The notes under the pieces are model-generated. The model worked only from the letters and a program-made list of their open reading frames with translations, had not been told where the DNA came from and ran no database searches. Of a stretch of 64,000 nucleotides of DNA, positions 9,634 to 18,862 are shown in pieces (positions within the stretch are counted from its first letter, which is position 1; the number at the start of each line of letters is the position of its first letter). Source of the stretch: Pseudomonas fluorescens (GTDB lineage Bacteria; Pseudomonadota; Gammaproteobacteria; Pseudomonadales; Pseudomonadaceae); NCBI RefSeq assembly GCF_002837185.1, contig NZ_KZ477985.1:62001-126000 (forward strand). The letters run 5' to 3'. The position numbers and the translations under genes were made by a program.

Positions 9634-10659
9634 ATGAGCGATCACGCGTTGTTACTGGTCAACCTGGGCTCGCCGAAGTCCACTTCGGTGGCCGATGTGC
9701 GCAGCTACCTCAATCAGTTCCTGATGGACCCTTATGTCATCGACCTGCCGTGGCCGGTACGTCGCTTGCTGGTCTCACTGATCCTGATCAAGCGCCCCGA
9801 GCAGTCGGCCCATGCCTATGCGTCCATCTGGTGGGACGAAGGCTCGCCACTGGTGGTCCTCAGCCGTCGCCTGCAGCAGCAGATGACCGCGCAATGGACC
9901 CAAGGCCCCGTAGAACTGGCAATGCGTTATGGCGAGCCTTCGCTTGAAACGGTGCTGACGCGCCTGGCTGCCCAGGGCATTCAGAACGTGACGCTGGCGC
10001 CGCTGTACCCGCAGTTTGCCGACAGCACCGTGACCACGGTGGTAGAGGAAGCCAGGCGTGTGGTGCGCGACAAGAAACTGAAGGTGCAATTCTCCATCCT
10101 GCAGCCGTTCTACGACCAGCCTGAGTACCTCGATGCCTTGGCCGCGAGTGTACGGCCGCATGTGGAACAGGCTTACGATCACCTGCTGTTGAGTTTCCAC
10201 GGCTTGCCCGAGCGTCACCTGACCAAACTCGACCCGACCGGCCAGCATTGTTTCAAGGATGCCGATTGCTGCAAGAATGCCTCGCCTGAGGTGCTTGCCA
10301 CCTGTTATCGCGCGCAATGTTTCAGCGTTGCCCGCGATGTGGCTGAGCGGCTGGGGTTGCCGGACGGCAAGTGGTCGGTGGCGTTCCAGTCGCGCCTGGG
10401 CCGCGCCAAATGGATCGAACCCTACACCGAGGCGCGTCTTGAGGCCCTGGCGCAGCAAGGCGTGAAAAAACTGCTGGTGATGTGCCCCGCGTTTGTCGCC
10501 GATTGCATCGAGACCCTGGAGGAAATCGGTGATCGCGGGCTGGAGCAGTTCCGTGAGGCGGGGGGCGAAGAGTTGGTGCTGGTGCCCTGCTTGAACGATG
10601 ACCCGCAGTGGGCGGAGGCGCTCAATACCCTCTGCGAAAGAGCGCCGGTTACGTTGTAA
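9634..10659 (+). CDS. hemH: Ferrochelatase
   Basis: 341-residue ferrochelatase that inserts Fe(II) into protoporphyrin IX, the last step of haem synthesis. It opens [20 protein letters not shown]. The catalytic histidine lies in [12 protein letters not shown] (near residue 189), and [18 protein letters not shown] and [17 protein letters not shown] are conserved. It has no C-terminal extension, as is usual for the bacterial form. It follows the TIGR01777 gene closely and is followed by two REPINs. Confidence 0.97.
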   Translation: MSDHALLLVNLGSPKSTSVADVRSYLNQFLMDPYVIDLPWPVRRLLVSLILIKRPEQSAHAYASIWWDEGSPLVVLSRRLQQQMTAQWTQGPVELAMRYGEPSLETVLTRLAAQGIQNVTLAPLYPQFADSTVTTVVEEARRVVRDKKLKVQFSILQPFYDQPEYLDALAASVRPHVEQAYDHLLLSFHGLPERHLTKLDPTGQHCFKDADCCKNASPEVLATCYRAQCFSVARDVAERLGLPDGKWSVAFQSRLGRAKWIEPYTEARLEALAQQGVKKLLVMCPAFVADCIETLEEIGDRGLEQFREAGGEELVLVPCLNDDPQWAEALNTLCERAPVTL

Positions 10660-10681
10660 TCACGCCTTGCGGTGATCCAAT

Positions 10682-10770
10682 TGTGGGAGGGGGCTTGCCC
10701 CCGATAGCGGTGTATCAGTCAGAAATGTTGAGACTGACATACTGCTATCGGGGGCAAGCCCCCTCCCACA
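10682..10770. repeat. REPIN (inverted pair of REP palindromes), copy 1
   Basis: Two REP units face each other: TGTGGGAGGGGGCTTGCCCC at the left end and its reverse complement at the right end, about 40 bases apart. The REP core GGGGGCTTGCCCCC is itself palindromic. Such mobile pairs are typical of fluorescent pseudomonads and are moved by RAYT transposases, none of which is in this window. It lies just downstream of hemH. Confidence 0.9.
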
Positions 10771-10786
10771 TTGAGTCCCATGTCTG

Positions 10787-10828
10787 TCAAAGGTTAAGGC
10801 TCAGGCTGACGGTGACGTTGTGCGGCTC
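10787..10828 (-). pseudogene. Remnant of a TonB receptor C-terminus
   Basis: On the minus strand these 42 bases read EPHNVTVSLSLNL followed by a stop. The intact receptor next door ends EPRNFTVSLTLNL and stop. The reading frame, spacing and meaning agree, so this is the last 13 codons of a related receptor, left between two REPINs. The bases just right of it repeat those after hemH (GCCTTGCGGTGATCCAATTG), so a segment was duplicated with the REPIN. The rest of the gene is absent. Confidence 0.65.
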
Positions 10829-10852
10829 AATCAAGCCTTGCGGTGATCCAAT

Positions 10853-10941
10853 TGTGGGAGGGGGCTTGCCCCCGATAGCAGAGTGTCAGCCTCAGCATGT
10901 TTGACTGATACACCGCCATCGGGGGCAAGCCCCCTCCCACA
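10853..10941. repeat. REPIN, copy 2
   Basis: Same inverted REP pair as at 10682-10770, with a diverged central loop. The 20 bases before it are the same as before copy 1, indicating local duplication. It lies 17 bases from the stop of the TonB receptor and may form the end of that transcript. Confidence 0.9.
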
Positions 10942-10957
10942 TTTGTACGGTGCCCGT

Positions 10958-13054
10958 TTATAGATTGAGTGTAAGGCTGACGGTGAAGTTGCGCGGTTCG
11001 CCCGGGTTGACCCAGTAGCTGCTGTAGGACCGCTCGTAGTACTTCTCATTGAACAGGTTGTTGAGGTTCAGCCCCACGGTGACATTCTCCGTCGCCTTGT
11101 AATGCGCCAGCAGATCGACGGTGTGGTAAGCGGGCAGTTCAAAACCTGTTCCCGCCTCACCGGAGCGATCACCCACATACGTAAACGCTGCCCCCAGGTC
11201 GGAACCGCGCAACGCGCCGTCCTGAAATTCGTACACCCCCAACAGACTGCCGCTGCGTTTGGCCACGCCGAGGATGCGGCTGCCGGCAGGAAGGGTCTTA
11301 TCGCCCTTGGTCACTTCGGCGTCGATGTAGGCCAAAGCGCCGATCACGCGGATGGCGTCGGTGACCTGCCCGGTCAGTTGCACATCCAGGCCCTGGCTGC
11401 GCGCCTTGCCCATGGCGCGGTTGGTGTTGGTCGCCGGGTCCAGGGTCAGCACGTTTTCCTTCTCGATATGGAAGGCGGCGACGGTGGCGCTGAGGCGGTC
11501 GTCAAACAGCTCGCTCTTGACCCCGACTTCATAGCCCACGCCTTCTTCCGGCTTGAAGGTCTTGCCACCGGCATCCAGGCCGCTGTTGGGCTTGAACGAG
11601 GTGGAGGCGTTGGCGAATACCCCAACCTGCGGCGTGAGTTGATAGAGCAGGCCGGCGCGCTGGGTGAGGGCGTCATGGGTTTGCCGGCTTTTGGCATGGT
11701 TGCGGGTGAAGTCGTCGGTGCTCTGCTCGAAATGCTCGAAGCGCGCGCCCACCATGCCGCGCAGGCGGTCGGTGAAGACGATCTGGTCTTGCAGGTTCAG
11801 CGCATGGCTTTGGGTCTGCTCGAAGAAATCGGTGCCGGTGCGCGTGCCATTGGGTTTTGGCTGGCCGTAGACCGGGTTGTGGAGATCAATGGGGTAGTTG
11901 CTGCCGCCGATAGCGGTCACCCGTTCCTTCTTGCGGTAGTCCTCGTACTCGGTGCCGACCAGTAGTTCATGCTGCCAACTGCCAATATCGAACAGCCCGC
12001 GCAGTTCCAGTTGGGTGATGCTGTCGTGCCAGCCGGTAGAGCGCTCGCGGTAGCGGCGGTTGACGGTGTGACCGTCGGCGTTCAGCGCACGGCTTTCCGA
12101 AGCGTCGCCCCACAGGCTGCCTTGTTTGTAATGACTGGCCAGGCGCAGCTTCCAGGCATCGTTGAGGTGATGCTCGAGTGCCGCCTGGATGCGGTTGTTG
12201 TGGTTGCGGATATTGCCGTCGTCGGGCTCGCCGAGGAACGTGGAGCGGGACATGCCGGTGTTGGCGACCATGCCGCGGTCAAACGTGGAGTTGTGGCGCA
12301 CGAACTCGCTTTCCACCAGCAGGCTGGTGTCCGGGTCCAGTTGCCAGCTGAAGGACGGTGCGACGAACACTCGCTTGGCGTCCACGTGATCGCGAAAACT
12401 GTGGTTGTCTTCAACCGCCAGGTTCACGCGTGACAGCACGCGGCCCTCATTGTCCAGCGGAGTATTCACGTCCAGTGCGGTGCGGTAGCGATCCCAGCTG
12501 CCCGCGCTGGTTTGCAACGTGGTGAAGGCCTCGGGCTGGGGTTTCTTGCTGACGATGTTCACTGTGCCGCCGGGGTCGCCACGCCCGTACAGGCTGGCCG
12601 CAGGCCCCTTGAGCACTTCGATGCGTTCGATGTTCGCCGCGTCCGGCGTGCTCGGGTAGCCGCGGTTGGCGCTGAAGCCATCCTGGTAGAACTCGGAGGT
12701 GGTGAAGCCGCGCACGCTGTATTGGTAAAGGGTCAGGCCGCCGAAATTGTTTTGCTTGGAGACGCCGCCGGCAAACTCCAGGGCGCGTTCCACGCTGGTG
12801 CTGCCCAGGTCCTTGAGCACCGTGGCGGGAATCACGCTGATTGATTGCGGGATATCGCGCAGGGCGGTATCGGTCTTGGTGGCGCTGGCGGAGCGGGTCG
12901 CGCGGTAACCCTGCACCGGGCCGGTCGCCGCCTCATAGGCGTCGGTGGTGACGCTGATGGTGTCCAGTTCCAGGGTGTTTTCTTCGGCGTAGGCAGGGTC
13001 GAGCAGCAAACCCAGGGCCAGCCCGGCCAGGGGCGTAAACTTTCGAGACGGCAT
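10958..13054 (-). CDS. TonB-dependent siderophore receptor
   Basis: 698-residue outer-membrane receptor for a ferric siderophore. Residues 1 to about 23 form a signal peptide ending AYA. The plug domain contains DIPQSISVIPATVLKDLG, SVRGF, and IERIEVLKGPAASLYGRGDPGG, the siderophore-receptor signature. The beta-barrel ends in the aromatic motif NPGEPRNFTVSLTL. The start chosen is MPSRKF, preceded by GGAA at 9 bases; a start 5 codons upstream lacks a ribosome-binding site. No sigma/anti-sigma pair or biosynthesis genes adjoin it, so it is an orphan receptor, perhaps for a foreign siderophore. No convincing Fur box was seen. Confidence 0.95.
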   Translation of the reverse strand: MPSRKFTPLAGLALGLLLDPAYAEENTLELDTISVTTDAYEAATGPVQGYRATRSASATKTDTALRDIPQSISVIPATVLKDLGSTSVERALEFAGGVSKQNNFGGLTLYQYSVRGFTTSEFYQDGFSANRGYPSTPDAANIERIEVLKGPAASLYGRGDPGGTVNIVSKKPQPEAFTTLQTSAGSWDRYRTALDVNTPLDNEGRVLSRVNLAVEDNHSFRDHVDAKRVFVAPSFSWQLDPDTSLLVESEFVRHNSTFDRGMVANTGMSRSTFLGEPDDGNIRNHNNRIQAALEHHLNDAWKLRLASHYKQGSLWGDASESRALNADGHTVNRRYRERSTGWHDSITQLELRGLFDIGSWQHELLVGTEYEDYRKKERVTAIGGSNYPIDLHNPVYGQPKPNGTRTGTDFFEQTQSHALNLQDQIVFTDRLRGMVGARFEHFEQSTDDFTRNHAKSRQTHDALTQRAGLLYQLTPQVGVFANASTSFKPNSGLDAGGKTFKPEEGVGYEVGVKSELFDDRLSATVAAFHIEKENVLTLDPATNTNRAMGKARSQGLDVQLTGQVTDAIRVIGALAYIDAEVTKGDKTLPAGSRILGVAKRSGSLLGVYEFQDGALRGSDLGAAFTYVGDRSGEAGTGFELPAYHTVDLLAHYKATENVTVGLNLNNLFNEKYYERSYSSYWVNPGEPRNFTVSLTLNL

Positions 13055-13127
13055 GATAGAGCGTTCCAATGTCGATATTGAAACAATATAACATGTCTAA
13101 TGAGAGGGATTGCTAGGTAATATCAAT

Positions 13128-13157
13128 GCACCAGCGCCCACTGACGGGCACTGGTGC
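13128..13157. terminator. Inverted repeat downstream of algW
   Basis: GCACCAGCGCCC and GGGCACTGGTGC can pair around a 6-base loop with one mismatch. It lies 9 bases beyond the algW stop. The run of T that a Rho-independent terminator needs is weak, so this may only stabilise the transcript end. Confidence 0.5.
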
Positions 13158-13165
13158 GCTGCCGC

Positions 13166-14326
13166 TTATTCCTCTTCCTTCACCGGCGCCGTGGCCGGCG
13201 GCGGGCGCAGGCCGATTTCCGCCGACAGCTTGATTTCCTTGCCGTTGCGCATCACCTGGATCGCCACCTTGTCGGTCGGCTTGATCCGCGCCACCTGGTT
13301 CATCGACTTGCGGCCATCACCGGCGGGTGCGCCGTCGATGCTGAGGATCACATCGCCCAGTTGCAGGCCGGCTTTCTGCGCCGGCCCGTCGCGGAAGATC
13401 CCCGCGACCACGATGCCCGGGCGTCCGGTCAGGCCGAACGACTCGGCCAGCTCTTTGGTCAAGGGCTGGACTTCAATGCCCAGCCAGCCGCGAATCACCT
13501 GGCCGTGTTCAATGATCGACTTCATCACCTCCATCGCCAGCTTCACCGGAATCGCAAAACCGATGCCCTGGGAGCCGCCGGACTTGGAGAAAATCGCCGT
13601 GTTGATGCCTGTCAGGTTGCCGTTGGCGTCCACCAGCGCGCCGCCGGAGTTGCCGGGGTTGATCGCCGCGTCGGTCTGGATGAAGTCTTCGTAGCTGTTA
13701 AGGCCCAGTTGGTTACGCCCGGTGGCGCTGATGATGCCCATGGTCACCGTCTGGCCGACGCCGAACGGGTTGCCGATGGCCAGCGCCACGTCACCGACGC
13801 GCAGGCCGTCGGAGCGGCCGAGGGTGATCGACGGCAGGTCTTTCAGGTCGATCTTCAGTACCGCAAGATCGGTTTCCGGATCGCTGCCCACGACGCGGGC
13901 CAGGGTCTCGCGGCCGTCACGCAGGGCCACCACGATCTGGTCGGCGCCGGTGGTCACGTGATTATTGGTGAGGATGTAGCCTTCGGGGCTCATGATCACC
14001 CCGGAACCGAGGCTGGACTCCATGCGGCGCTGCTTGGGCCCGTTGTCACCGAAATAGCGGCGGAACTGCGGGTCTTCGAACAGGGGATGTGCCGGCTTGT
14101 TGATGACCTTGGTGGTGTACAGGTTGACCACGGCGGGGGCGGCGATGACCACGGCGTCCGCATAGGTCACCGGGCCTTGCACCACGGTACTGGTTTGCGG
14201 GGCCTGCTGCAGGTTCACATCCAGGCTGGGCAGGCCCACCCACTGGGGATAACGCTGAATGATCAGCATCGCGATCAGCACGCCAGCCAGCAATGGCCAT
14301 CCAAAAAAACGCAGTGCCTTGAGCAT
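13166..14326 (-). CDS. algW: Periplasmic serine endopeptidase AlgW (DegS-like)
   Basis: 386-residue membrane-anchored protease of the Do/DegS family. In Pseudomonas, AlgW cleaves the anti-sigma factor MucA and so activates the envelope-stress sigma factor AlgU. Residues about 5-25 form one membrane anchor. The trypsin-like domain shows the triad as TNNHV (His), ETDLAVLKI (Asp) and NPGNSGGAL (Ser). One PDZ domain follows (GWLGIEVQPLTKELAESFGL and GLQLGDVILSIDG), distinguishing it from two-PDZ MucD. The ATG is at 14326 with AGGA 8 bases upstream; a TTG one codon earlier is less likely. It diverges from the Nif3 gene. Confidence 0.93.
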   Translation of the reverse strand: MLKALRFFGWPLLAGVLIAMLIIQRYPQWVGLPSLDVNLQQAPQTSTVVQGPVTYADAVVIAAPAVVNLYTTKVINKPAHPLFEDPQFRRYFGDNGPKQRRMESSLGSGVIMSPEGYILTNNHVTTGADQIVVALRDGRETLARVVGSDPETDLAVLKIDLKDLPSITLGRSDGLRVGDVALAIGNPFGVGQTVTMGIISATGRNQLGLNSYEDFIQTDAAINPGNSGGALVDANGNLTGINTAIFSKSGGSQGIGFAIPVKLAMEVMKSIIEHGQVIRGWLGIEVQPLTKELAESFGLTGRPGIVVAGIFRDGPAQKAGLQLGDVILSIDGAPAGDGRKSMNQVARIKPTDKVAIQVMRNGKEIKLSAEIGLRPPPATAPVKEEE

Positions 14327-14427
14327 CAAGTAAGTCCTGACAGGTTGCAGGGGGCGCGGGAGCGCCCATAATGTCGCGCATTATACGAGGCTGTGACGCC
14401 TGCGAACCGGATATTTAGGAGTCTTTT

Positions 14428-15186
14428 ATGGCCGTCCCCCTTACCACCCTCGTCGAGGAAGCGGACCGCTACCTTGGCAGCCTGAAAATCGCCGACTACT
14501 GCCCAAATGGCCTGCAAGTCGAGGGCCGGCCCCAGGTGATGCGCATCGTCAGCGGCGTCACCGCCAGCCAGGCCCTGCTGGACGCCGCCGTCGAAGCCCA
14601 GGCCGACCTGATCCTGGTGCACCACGGGTATTTCTGGAAGGGTGAAAACCCCTGCGTCACCGGCATGAAGCAGCGCCGCCTGAAAACCTTGCTCAAGCAC
14701 GACATCAGCCTGTTGGCCTACCACCTGCCATTGGACCTGCACCCAGAGGTAGGCAATAACGTGCAGCTTGCCAGGCAACTGGACATCACCGTCGAAGGCC
14801 CGCTGGACCCCGGCAATCCCAAAATCGTTGGCCTGGTCGGCTCGCTTGCCGAGCCGCTGTCACCGCGCGACTTTGCCCGTCGCGTGCAGGACGTGATGGG
14901 CCGTGAGCCACTGTTGATCGAAGGCGGCGAGATGATCCGCCGCGTCGGTTGGTGCACCGGAGGCGGCCAGGGTTACATCGACAACGCGATTGCCGCAGGC
15001 GTCGACTTGTTCATCAGCGGCGAAGCGTCCGAGCAGACCTTCCACAGCGCCCGCGAAAACGACATCAGCTTCATCGCCGCCGGCCATCACGCCACCGAGC
15101 GGTATGGCGTACAGGCACTGGGCGATTACCTGGCGCGACGCTTTGCCCTGGAACATCTGTTCATCGATTGCCCCAACCCGATCTAA
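14428..15186 (+). CDS. Nif3-like dinuclear metal centre hexameric protein
   Basis: 252-residue Nif3/YbgI family protein. Metal ligands appear as LVHHGYFW near residue 68 and, at the C-terminus, ISGEASEQTFHSAREND and AGHHATERYG. KIADYCPNGLQVEG near the N-terminus is also typical. These form ring hexamers with a two-metal site; proposed activities such as GTP cyclohydrolase-like or hydrolase are not settled. The gene stands between algW (divergent) and cysD, the usual Pseudomonas order. Confidence 0.93.
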   Translation: MAVPLTTLVEEADRYLGSLKIADYCPNGLQVEGRPQVMRIVSGVTASQALLDAAVEAQADLILVHHGYFWKGENPCVTGMKQRRLKTLLKHDISLLAYHLPLDLHPEVGNNVQLARQLDITVEGPLDPGNPKIVGLVGSLAEPLSPRDFARRVQDVMGREPLLIEGGEMIRRVGWCTGGGQGYIDNAIAAGVDLFISGEASEQTFHSARENDISFIAAGHHATERYGVQALGDYLARRFALEHLFIDCPNPI

Positions 15187-15204
15187 ACCTGTCGAAGGGC
15201 ACAA

Positions 15205-15293
15205 TGTGGGAGGGGGCTTGCCCCCGATTGCGGTGTGTCAGTCAGCACCTATTTCACTGTTCCACCGCTATCGGGGGCAAGCCCCCTTCCACA
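15205..15293. repeat. REPIN, copy 3
   Basis: Inverted pair of the GGGGGCTTGCCCCC-type REP between the Nif3 gene and cysD. The right arm has one changed base (CCCCCTTCCACA instead of CCCCCTCCCACA). It is of the same class as the copies near 10.7, 18.8 and 22.8 kb. Confidence 0.9.
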
Positions 15294-15433
15294 CTCGAGG
15301 CCAAACTCAGGGGTATATTCATATACCGTTTCGATCTAGTTGGCGCCCTGAATAGAAGCAGGTGCTGTGCTAGCATGCCCCGCTCGAACACGGCCCGCTG
15401 GCCGTCCACAAGATCGTTTTTCCGTGAGTAGCC

Positions 15434-16351
15434 ATGGTCGACAAACTGACGCATCTGAAACAGCTGGAGGCGGAAAGCATCCACATCATCCGCGAGGTCG
15501 CCGCCGAGTTCGACAACCCGGTGATGCTCTACTCGATCGGTAAAGACTCCGCCGTGATGCTGCACCTGGCACGCAAGGCCTTCTTCCCGGGCAAATTGCC
15601 GTTTCCGGTGATGCACGTCGACACCCGCTGGAAATTCCAGGAGATGTACAGGTTCCGCGACAAAATGGTCGAGGAGCTGGGCCTGGACCTGATCACCCAC
15701 GTCAACCCTGACGGTGTGGCGCAGGGCATCAACCCGTTCACCCACGGCAGCGCCAAGCACACCGACATCATGAAGACTGAAGGCCTCAAGCAGGCCCTGG
15801 ACAAGCATGGTTTCGACGCTGCCTTTGGCGGCGCGCGTCGCGATGAAGAGAAATCCCGTGCCAAAGAGCGCGTGTATTCATTCCGCGACAGCAAGCACCG
15901 CTGGGACCCGAAGAACCAGCGCCCGGAGCTGTGGAACGTCTACAACGGCAACGTCAACAAGGGCGAGTCGATCCGCGTGTTCCCGCTGTCCAACTGGACC
16001 GAGCTGGACATCTGGCAGTACATCTACCTGGAAGGCATCCCGATCGTGCCGTTGTATTTCGCCGCCGAGCGCGACGTGATCGAGAAGAACGGCACGTTGA
16101 TCATGATCGACGACGACCGCATCCTCGAGCACCTGTCCGACGAAGACAAAGCCCGCATCGTCAAAAAGAAAGTCCGTTTCCGCACCCTTGGTTGCTACCC
16201 GTTGACGGGCGCGGTGGAGTCCGAAGCCGAGACGCTGACGGACATCATTCAGGAAATGCTCCTGACGCGAACTTCCGAGCGCCAGGGCCGTGTCATCGAC
16301 CACGATGGCGCTGGCTCCATGGAAGATAAAAAACGTCAAGGGTACTTTTAA
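15434..16351 (+). CDS. cysD: Sulfate adenylyltransferase subunit 2
   Basis: 305-residue small catalytic subunit of ATP sulfurylase, which makes adenosine 5'-phosphosulfate from ATP and sulfate with the CysN GTPase. It has the PP-loop as [19 protein letters not shown] near residue 33, [17 protein letters not shown] in the middle, and ends with the CysD-type tail [20 protein letters not shown]. It is normally followed directly by cysN; here a small four-helix-bundle gene lies between them. Confidence 0.97.
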   Translation: MVDKLTHLKQLEAESIHIIREVAAEFDNPVMLYSIGKDSAVMLHLARKAFFPGKLPFPVMHVDTRWKFQEMYRFRDKMVEELGLDLITHVNPDGVAQGINPFTHGSAKHTDIMKTEGLKQALDKHGFDAAFGGARRDEEKSRAKERVYSFRDSKHRWDPKNQRPELWNVYNGNVNKGESIRVFPLSNWTELDIWQYIYLEGIPIVPLYFAAERDVIEKNGTLIMIDDDRILEHLSDEDKARIVKKKVRFRTLGCYPLTGAVESEAETLTDIIQEMLLTRTSERQGRVIDHDGAGSMEDKKRQGYF

Positions 16352-16362
16352 GCTTCGAGTTA

Positions 16363-16375
16363 CAAGCGGCAAGCT
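16363..16375 (+). repeat. Left arm of inverted repeat flanking the four-helix-bundle gene
   Basis: CAAGCGGCAAGCT here is the exact reverse complement of AGCTTGCCGCTTG at 16811-16823. It belongs to a longer, imperfect palindromic stretch starting just after the cysD stop. Confidence 0.75.
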
Positions 16376-16455
16376 GCAAGTTAAAGGCGGTATGCGTAAT
16401 TTTGCAGTTTGGTGCTTGCAGCCGGTTGTTGCGAGCCGCTATTGAGTGACTCGTA

Positions 16456-16797
16456 ATGGATTTCGAGAAGTTGGTTGTTTGGCAGAGAAGCAAATGTCTG
16501 GCGGTGGGAATTTATCGAGAGTTTGCGCAGTGTCGGGATTTTGGTTTCAAGGATCAGATTACCCGCTCGGCACTTTCGGTGCCCTCCAACATTGCTGAAG
16601 GCATGGAGCGTTGCAGTGCCAAAGAGAAGGTCCGTTTTCTTTGGATTGCTAAGGCTTCTTGTGGAGAGTTGCGTACGCAGATTCTCATCGGTAGCGACAT
16701 CGCTTACATCGCTCAACCGCTGGCTGCCAACTGGATTACAGAAACTCGCGAGCTGTCTAAAATGCTCTGCGCCCTGATCAACAAAATTTCTGACTAG
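16456..16797 (+). CDS. Four-helix bundle protein (TIGR02436 / S23 intervening-sequence family)
   Basis: 113-residue helical protein. The opening [20 protein letters not shown], then [20 protein letters not shown] and [20 protein letters not shown], are the standard conserved blocks of the four-helix bundle family first found in 23S rRNA intervening sequences. The molecular role is unknown; relatives may bind nucleic acid. It is inserted between cysD and cysNC, which are otherwise adjacent, and inverted repeats border it. Its GC content is lower than that of cysD and cysNC, which suggests later acquisition. Confidence 0.9.
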   Translation: MDFEKLVVWQRSKCLAVGIYREFAQCRDFGFKDQITRSALSVPSNIAEGMERCSAKEKVRFLWIAKASCGELRTQILIGSDIAYIAQPLAANWITETRELSKMLCALINKISD

Positions 16798-16810
16798 CTG
16801 TACGCCGACA

Positions 16811-16823
16811 AGCTTGCCGCTTG
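16811..16823 (-). repeat. Right arm of inverted repeat flanking the four-helix-bundle gene
   Basis: AGCTTGCCGCTTG pairs exactly with 16363-16375. The adjoining stretch to 16845 continues the repeat and contains GGAG at 16837-16840, the only plausible ribosome-binding site for the cysNC start at 16851. Confidence 0.75.
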
Positions 16824-16850
16824 AAGCTTACAGCTCGGAGCTTGAACCCA

Positions 16851-18749
16851 ATGAGCCATCAATCTGATTTGATCAGCGAGGACATCCTCGCCTATCTGGG
16901 CCAGCACGAGCGCAAGGAAATGTTGCGCTTCCTGACCTGTGGCAACGTCGACGACGGCAAGAGCACCCTGATCGGGCGCCTGCTGCACGACTCCAAGATG
17001 ATCTACGAAGATCACCTGGAAGCCATCACCCGCGATTCGAAAAAATCCGGCACCACCGGCGATGACATCGACCTGGCCTTGCTGGTCGACGGCCTGCAGG
17101 CCGAGCGTGAGCAAGGCATCACCATTGATGTCGCCTACCGCTACTTCTCCACCGCCAAGCGTAAATTCATCATCGCCGACACCCCAGGCCACGAGCAGTA
17201 CACCCGCAACATGGCCACCGGTGCGTCCACCTGTGACCTGGCGATCATCCTGATCGACGCCCGCTACGGCGTGCAGACCCAGACCCGGCGCCACAGCTTC
17301 ATCGCCTCGCTGCTGGGCATCAAGCACATCGTGGTTGCCGTCAACAAGATGGACATCAACGGCTTTGACCAGCGCGTGTTCGAGTCGATCAAGGCCGATT
17401 ACCTGAAGTTTGCCGACGGCATCGCCTTCAAGCCGAGCACCCTGGCCTTTGTGCCGATGTCGGCGCTCAAGGGTGACAACGTGGTGAACAAGAGCGAGCG
17501 ATCGCCCTGGTACACCGGCCAGTCGCTGATGGAGATCCTCGAAACCGTCGAGATCGCCAACGACCGCAACTACACCGACCTGCGTTTCCCGGTGCAGTAC
17601 GTCAACCGCCCGAACCTGAACTTTCGTGGTTTTGCCGGCACCCTGGCCAGCGGTATCGTGCACAAGGGCGACGAAGTCGTGGTGCTGCCGTCGGGCAAGA
17701 GCAGCCGCGTCAAATCCATCGTCACGTTCGAGGGCGAGCTGGAGCACGCAGGTCCCGGTCAGGCGGTGACGCTGACCATGGAAGACGAGATCGATATCTC
17801 CCGTGGCGACCTGCTGGTACACGCCGACAACGTGCCGCAAGTGACCGACGCCTTCGACGCCATGCTGGTGTGGATGGCCGAAGAGCCGATGCTGCCGGGC
17901 AAGAAATACGACATCAAGCGCGCCACCAGCTACGTGCCGGGTTCCATCACCAGCATCGTGCACCGTGTGGACGTGAACACCCTGGCCGAAGGCCCGGCCA
18001 GTTCCCTGCAGTTGAATGAAATTGGTCGGGTCAAGGTCAGTCTCGATGCCGCCATTGCGCTGGATGGCTATGACAGCAACCGCACCACGGGCGCCTTCAT
18101 CGTCATCGACCGTTTGACCAATGGCACTGTGGCTGCGGGCATGATCATCGCGCCACCGGTCAATCATGGCGGTTCTGCGCAGCACGGCAGCCTCGCGCAT
18201 GTGGCTACCGAAGAACGTGCCCTGCGCTTCGGCCAGCAGCCGGCCACCGTGTTGTTCAGCGGCCTGTCCGGCGCCGGCAAGAGCACCTTGGCTTATGCGG
18301 TCGAGCGCAAGCTGTTCGACATGGGGCGTGCGGTGTTTGTACTGGACGGCCAGAACTTGCGTCACGACCTGAACAAAGGTCTGCCGCAGGACCGCGCCGG
18401 GCGTACCGAAAACTGGCGCCGCGCCGCTCACGTGGCGCGCCAGTTCAACGAGGCTGGCTTGCTGACCCTGGCTGCGTTCGTCGCCCCGGATGCCGAAGGC
18501 CGTGAGCAGGCGAAGGCGTTGATTGGTGCTGACCGTCTGCTGACCGTCTATGTGCAGACTTCGCCGCTGGTGTGTGCCGAGCGTGATCCGCAAGGCTTGT
18601 ACGCTGCCGGTGGCGATAACATCCCGGGCGAGTCGTTCCCGTACGACGTGCCGTTGAATGCCGATCTGGTGATCGACACCCAGAGCCTGTCGCTGGAAGA
18701 CAGCGTCAAGCAGGTGCTGGAACTGTTGCGCCAGCGTGGCGCGATCTAA
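16851..18749 (+). CDS. cysNC: Bifunctional sulfate adenylyltransferase subunit 1 / adenylylsulfate kinase
   Basis: 632-residue fusion. The N-terminal CysN GTPase drives ATP sulfurylase: G1 motif [10 protein letters not shown]3 DTPGHEQY, G4 NKMD, then elongation-factor-like beta domains. From about residue 460 an adenylylsulfate kinase domain follows ([18 protein letters not shown], then [11 protein letters not shown]) and makes PAPS. In many homologues the second motif reads DGDN; here it is DGQN. The start MSHQSDLI is preceded by GGAG at 10 bases, located inside the flanking inverted repeat. An in-frame upstream ATG at 16821 also lies in the repeat and is less likely. It acts with CysD. Confidence 0.95.
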   Translation: MSHQSDLISEDILAYLGQHERKEMLRFLTCGNVDDGKSTLIGRLLHDSKMIYEDHLEAITRDSKKSGTTGDDIDLALLVDGLQAEREQGITIDVAYRYFSTAKRKFIIADTPGHEQYTRNMATGASTCDLAIILIDARYGVQTQTRRHSFIASLLGIKHIVVAVNKMDINGFDQRVFESIKADYLKFADGIAFKPSTLAFVPMSALKGDNVVNKSERSPWYTGQSLMEILETVEIANDRNYTDLRFPVQYVNRPNLNFRGFAGTLASGIVHKGDEVVVLPSGKSSRVKSIVTFEGELEHAGPGQAVTLTMEDEIDISRGDLLVHADNVPQVTDAFDAMLVWMAEEPMLPGKKYDIKRATSYVPGSITSIVHRVDVNTLAEGPASSLQLNEIGRVKVSLDAAIALDGYDSNRTTGAFIVIDRLTNGTVAAGMIIAPPVNHGGSAQHGSLAHVATEERALRFGQQPATVLFSGLSGAGKSTLAYAVERKLFDMGRAVFVLDGQNLRHDLNKGLPQDRAGRTENWRRAAHVARQFNEAGLLTLAAFVAPDAEGREQAKALIGADRLLTVYVQTSPLVCAERDPQGLYAAGGDNIPGESFPYDVPLNADLVIDTQSLSLEDSVKQVLELLRQRGAI

Positions 18750-18766
18750 GCCAGTACTCGGTCAAA

Positions 18767-18856
18767 TGTGGGAGGGGGCTTGCCCCCGATTGCTGAGTGT
18801 CAGTCACTGCATCTTTTGACTGGCACACCGCAATCGGGGGCAAGCCCCCTCCCACA
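18767..18856. repeat. REPIN, copy 4
   Basis: Inverted pair of the same REP class, between the convergent cysNC and acyltransferase genes. It begins 17 bases after the cysNC stop and ends 6 bases before the acyltransferase stop, so it may help end both transcripts. Confidence 0.9.
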
Positions 18857-18862
18857 TTTTGA

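Noticed and set aside
10682..10941. Possible CRISPR-like spaced repeats
   Set aside because: The units are inverted REP pairs with variable loops, only two here, with no constant direct repeat/spacer pattern and no cas genes.
13055..13165. Fur box upstream of the TonB receptor
   Set aside because: The AT-rich stretch near 13090-13125 has no good match to the GATAATGATAATCATTATC pattern.
16456..16797. Four-helix-bundle gene as the accessory (Avd) gene of a diversity-generating retroelement
   Set aside because: No reverse transcriptase and no template/variable repeat pair is present nearby.
16794..18593. 599-codon open frame antisense to cysNC
   Set aside because: Shadow of the CysNC gene; no domain or ribosome-binding site, and it overlaps the real gene entirely.
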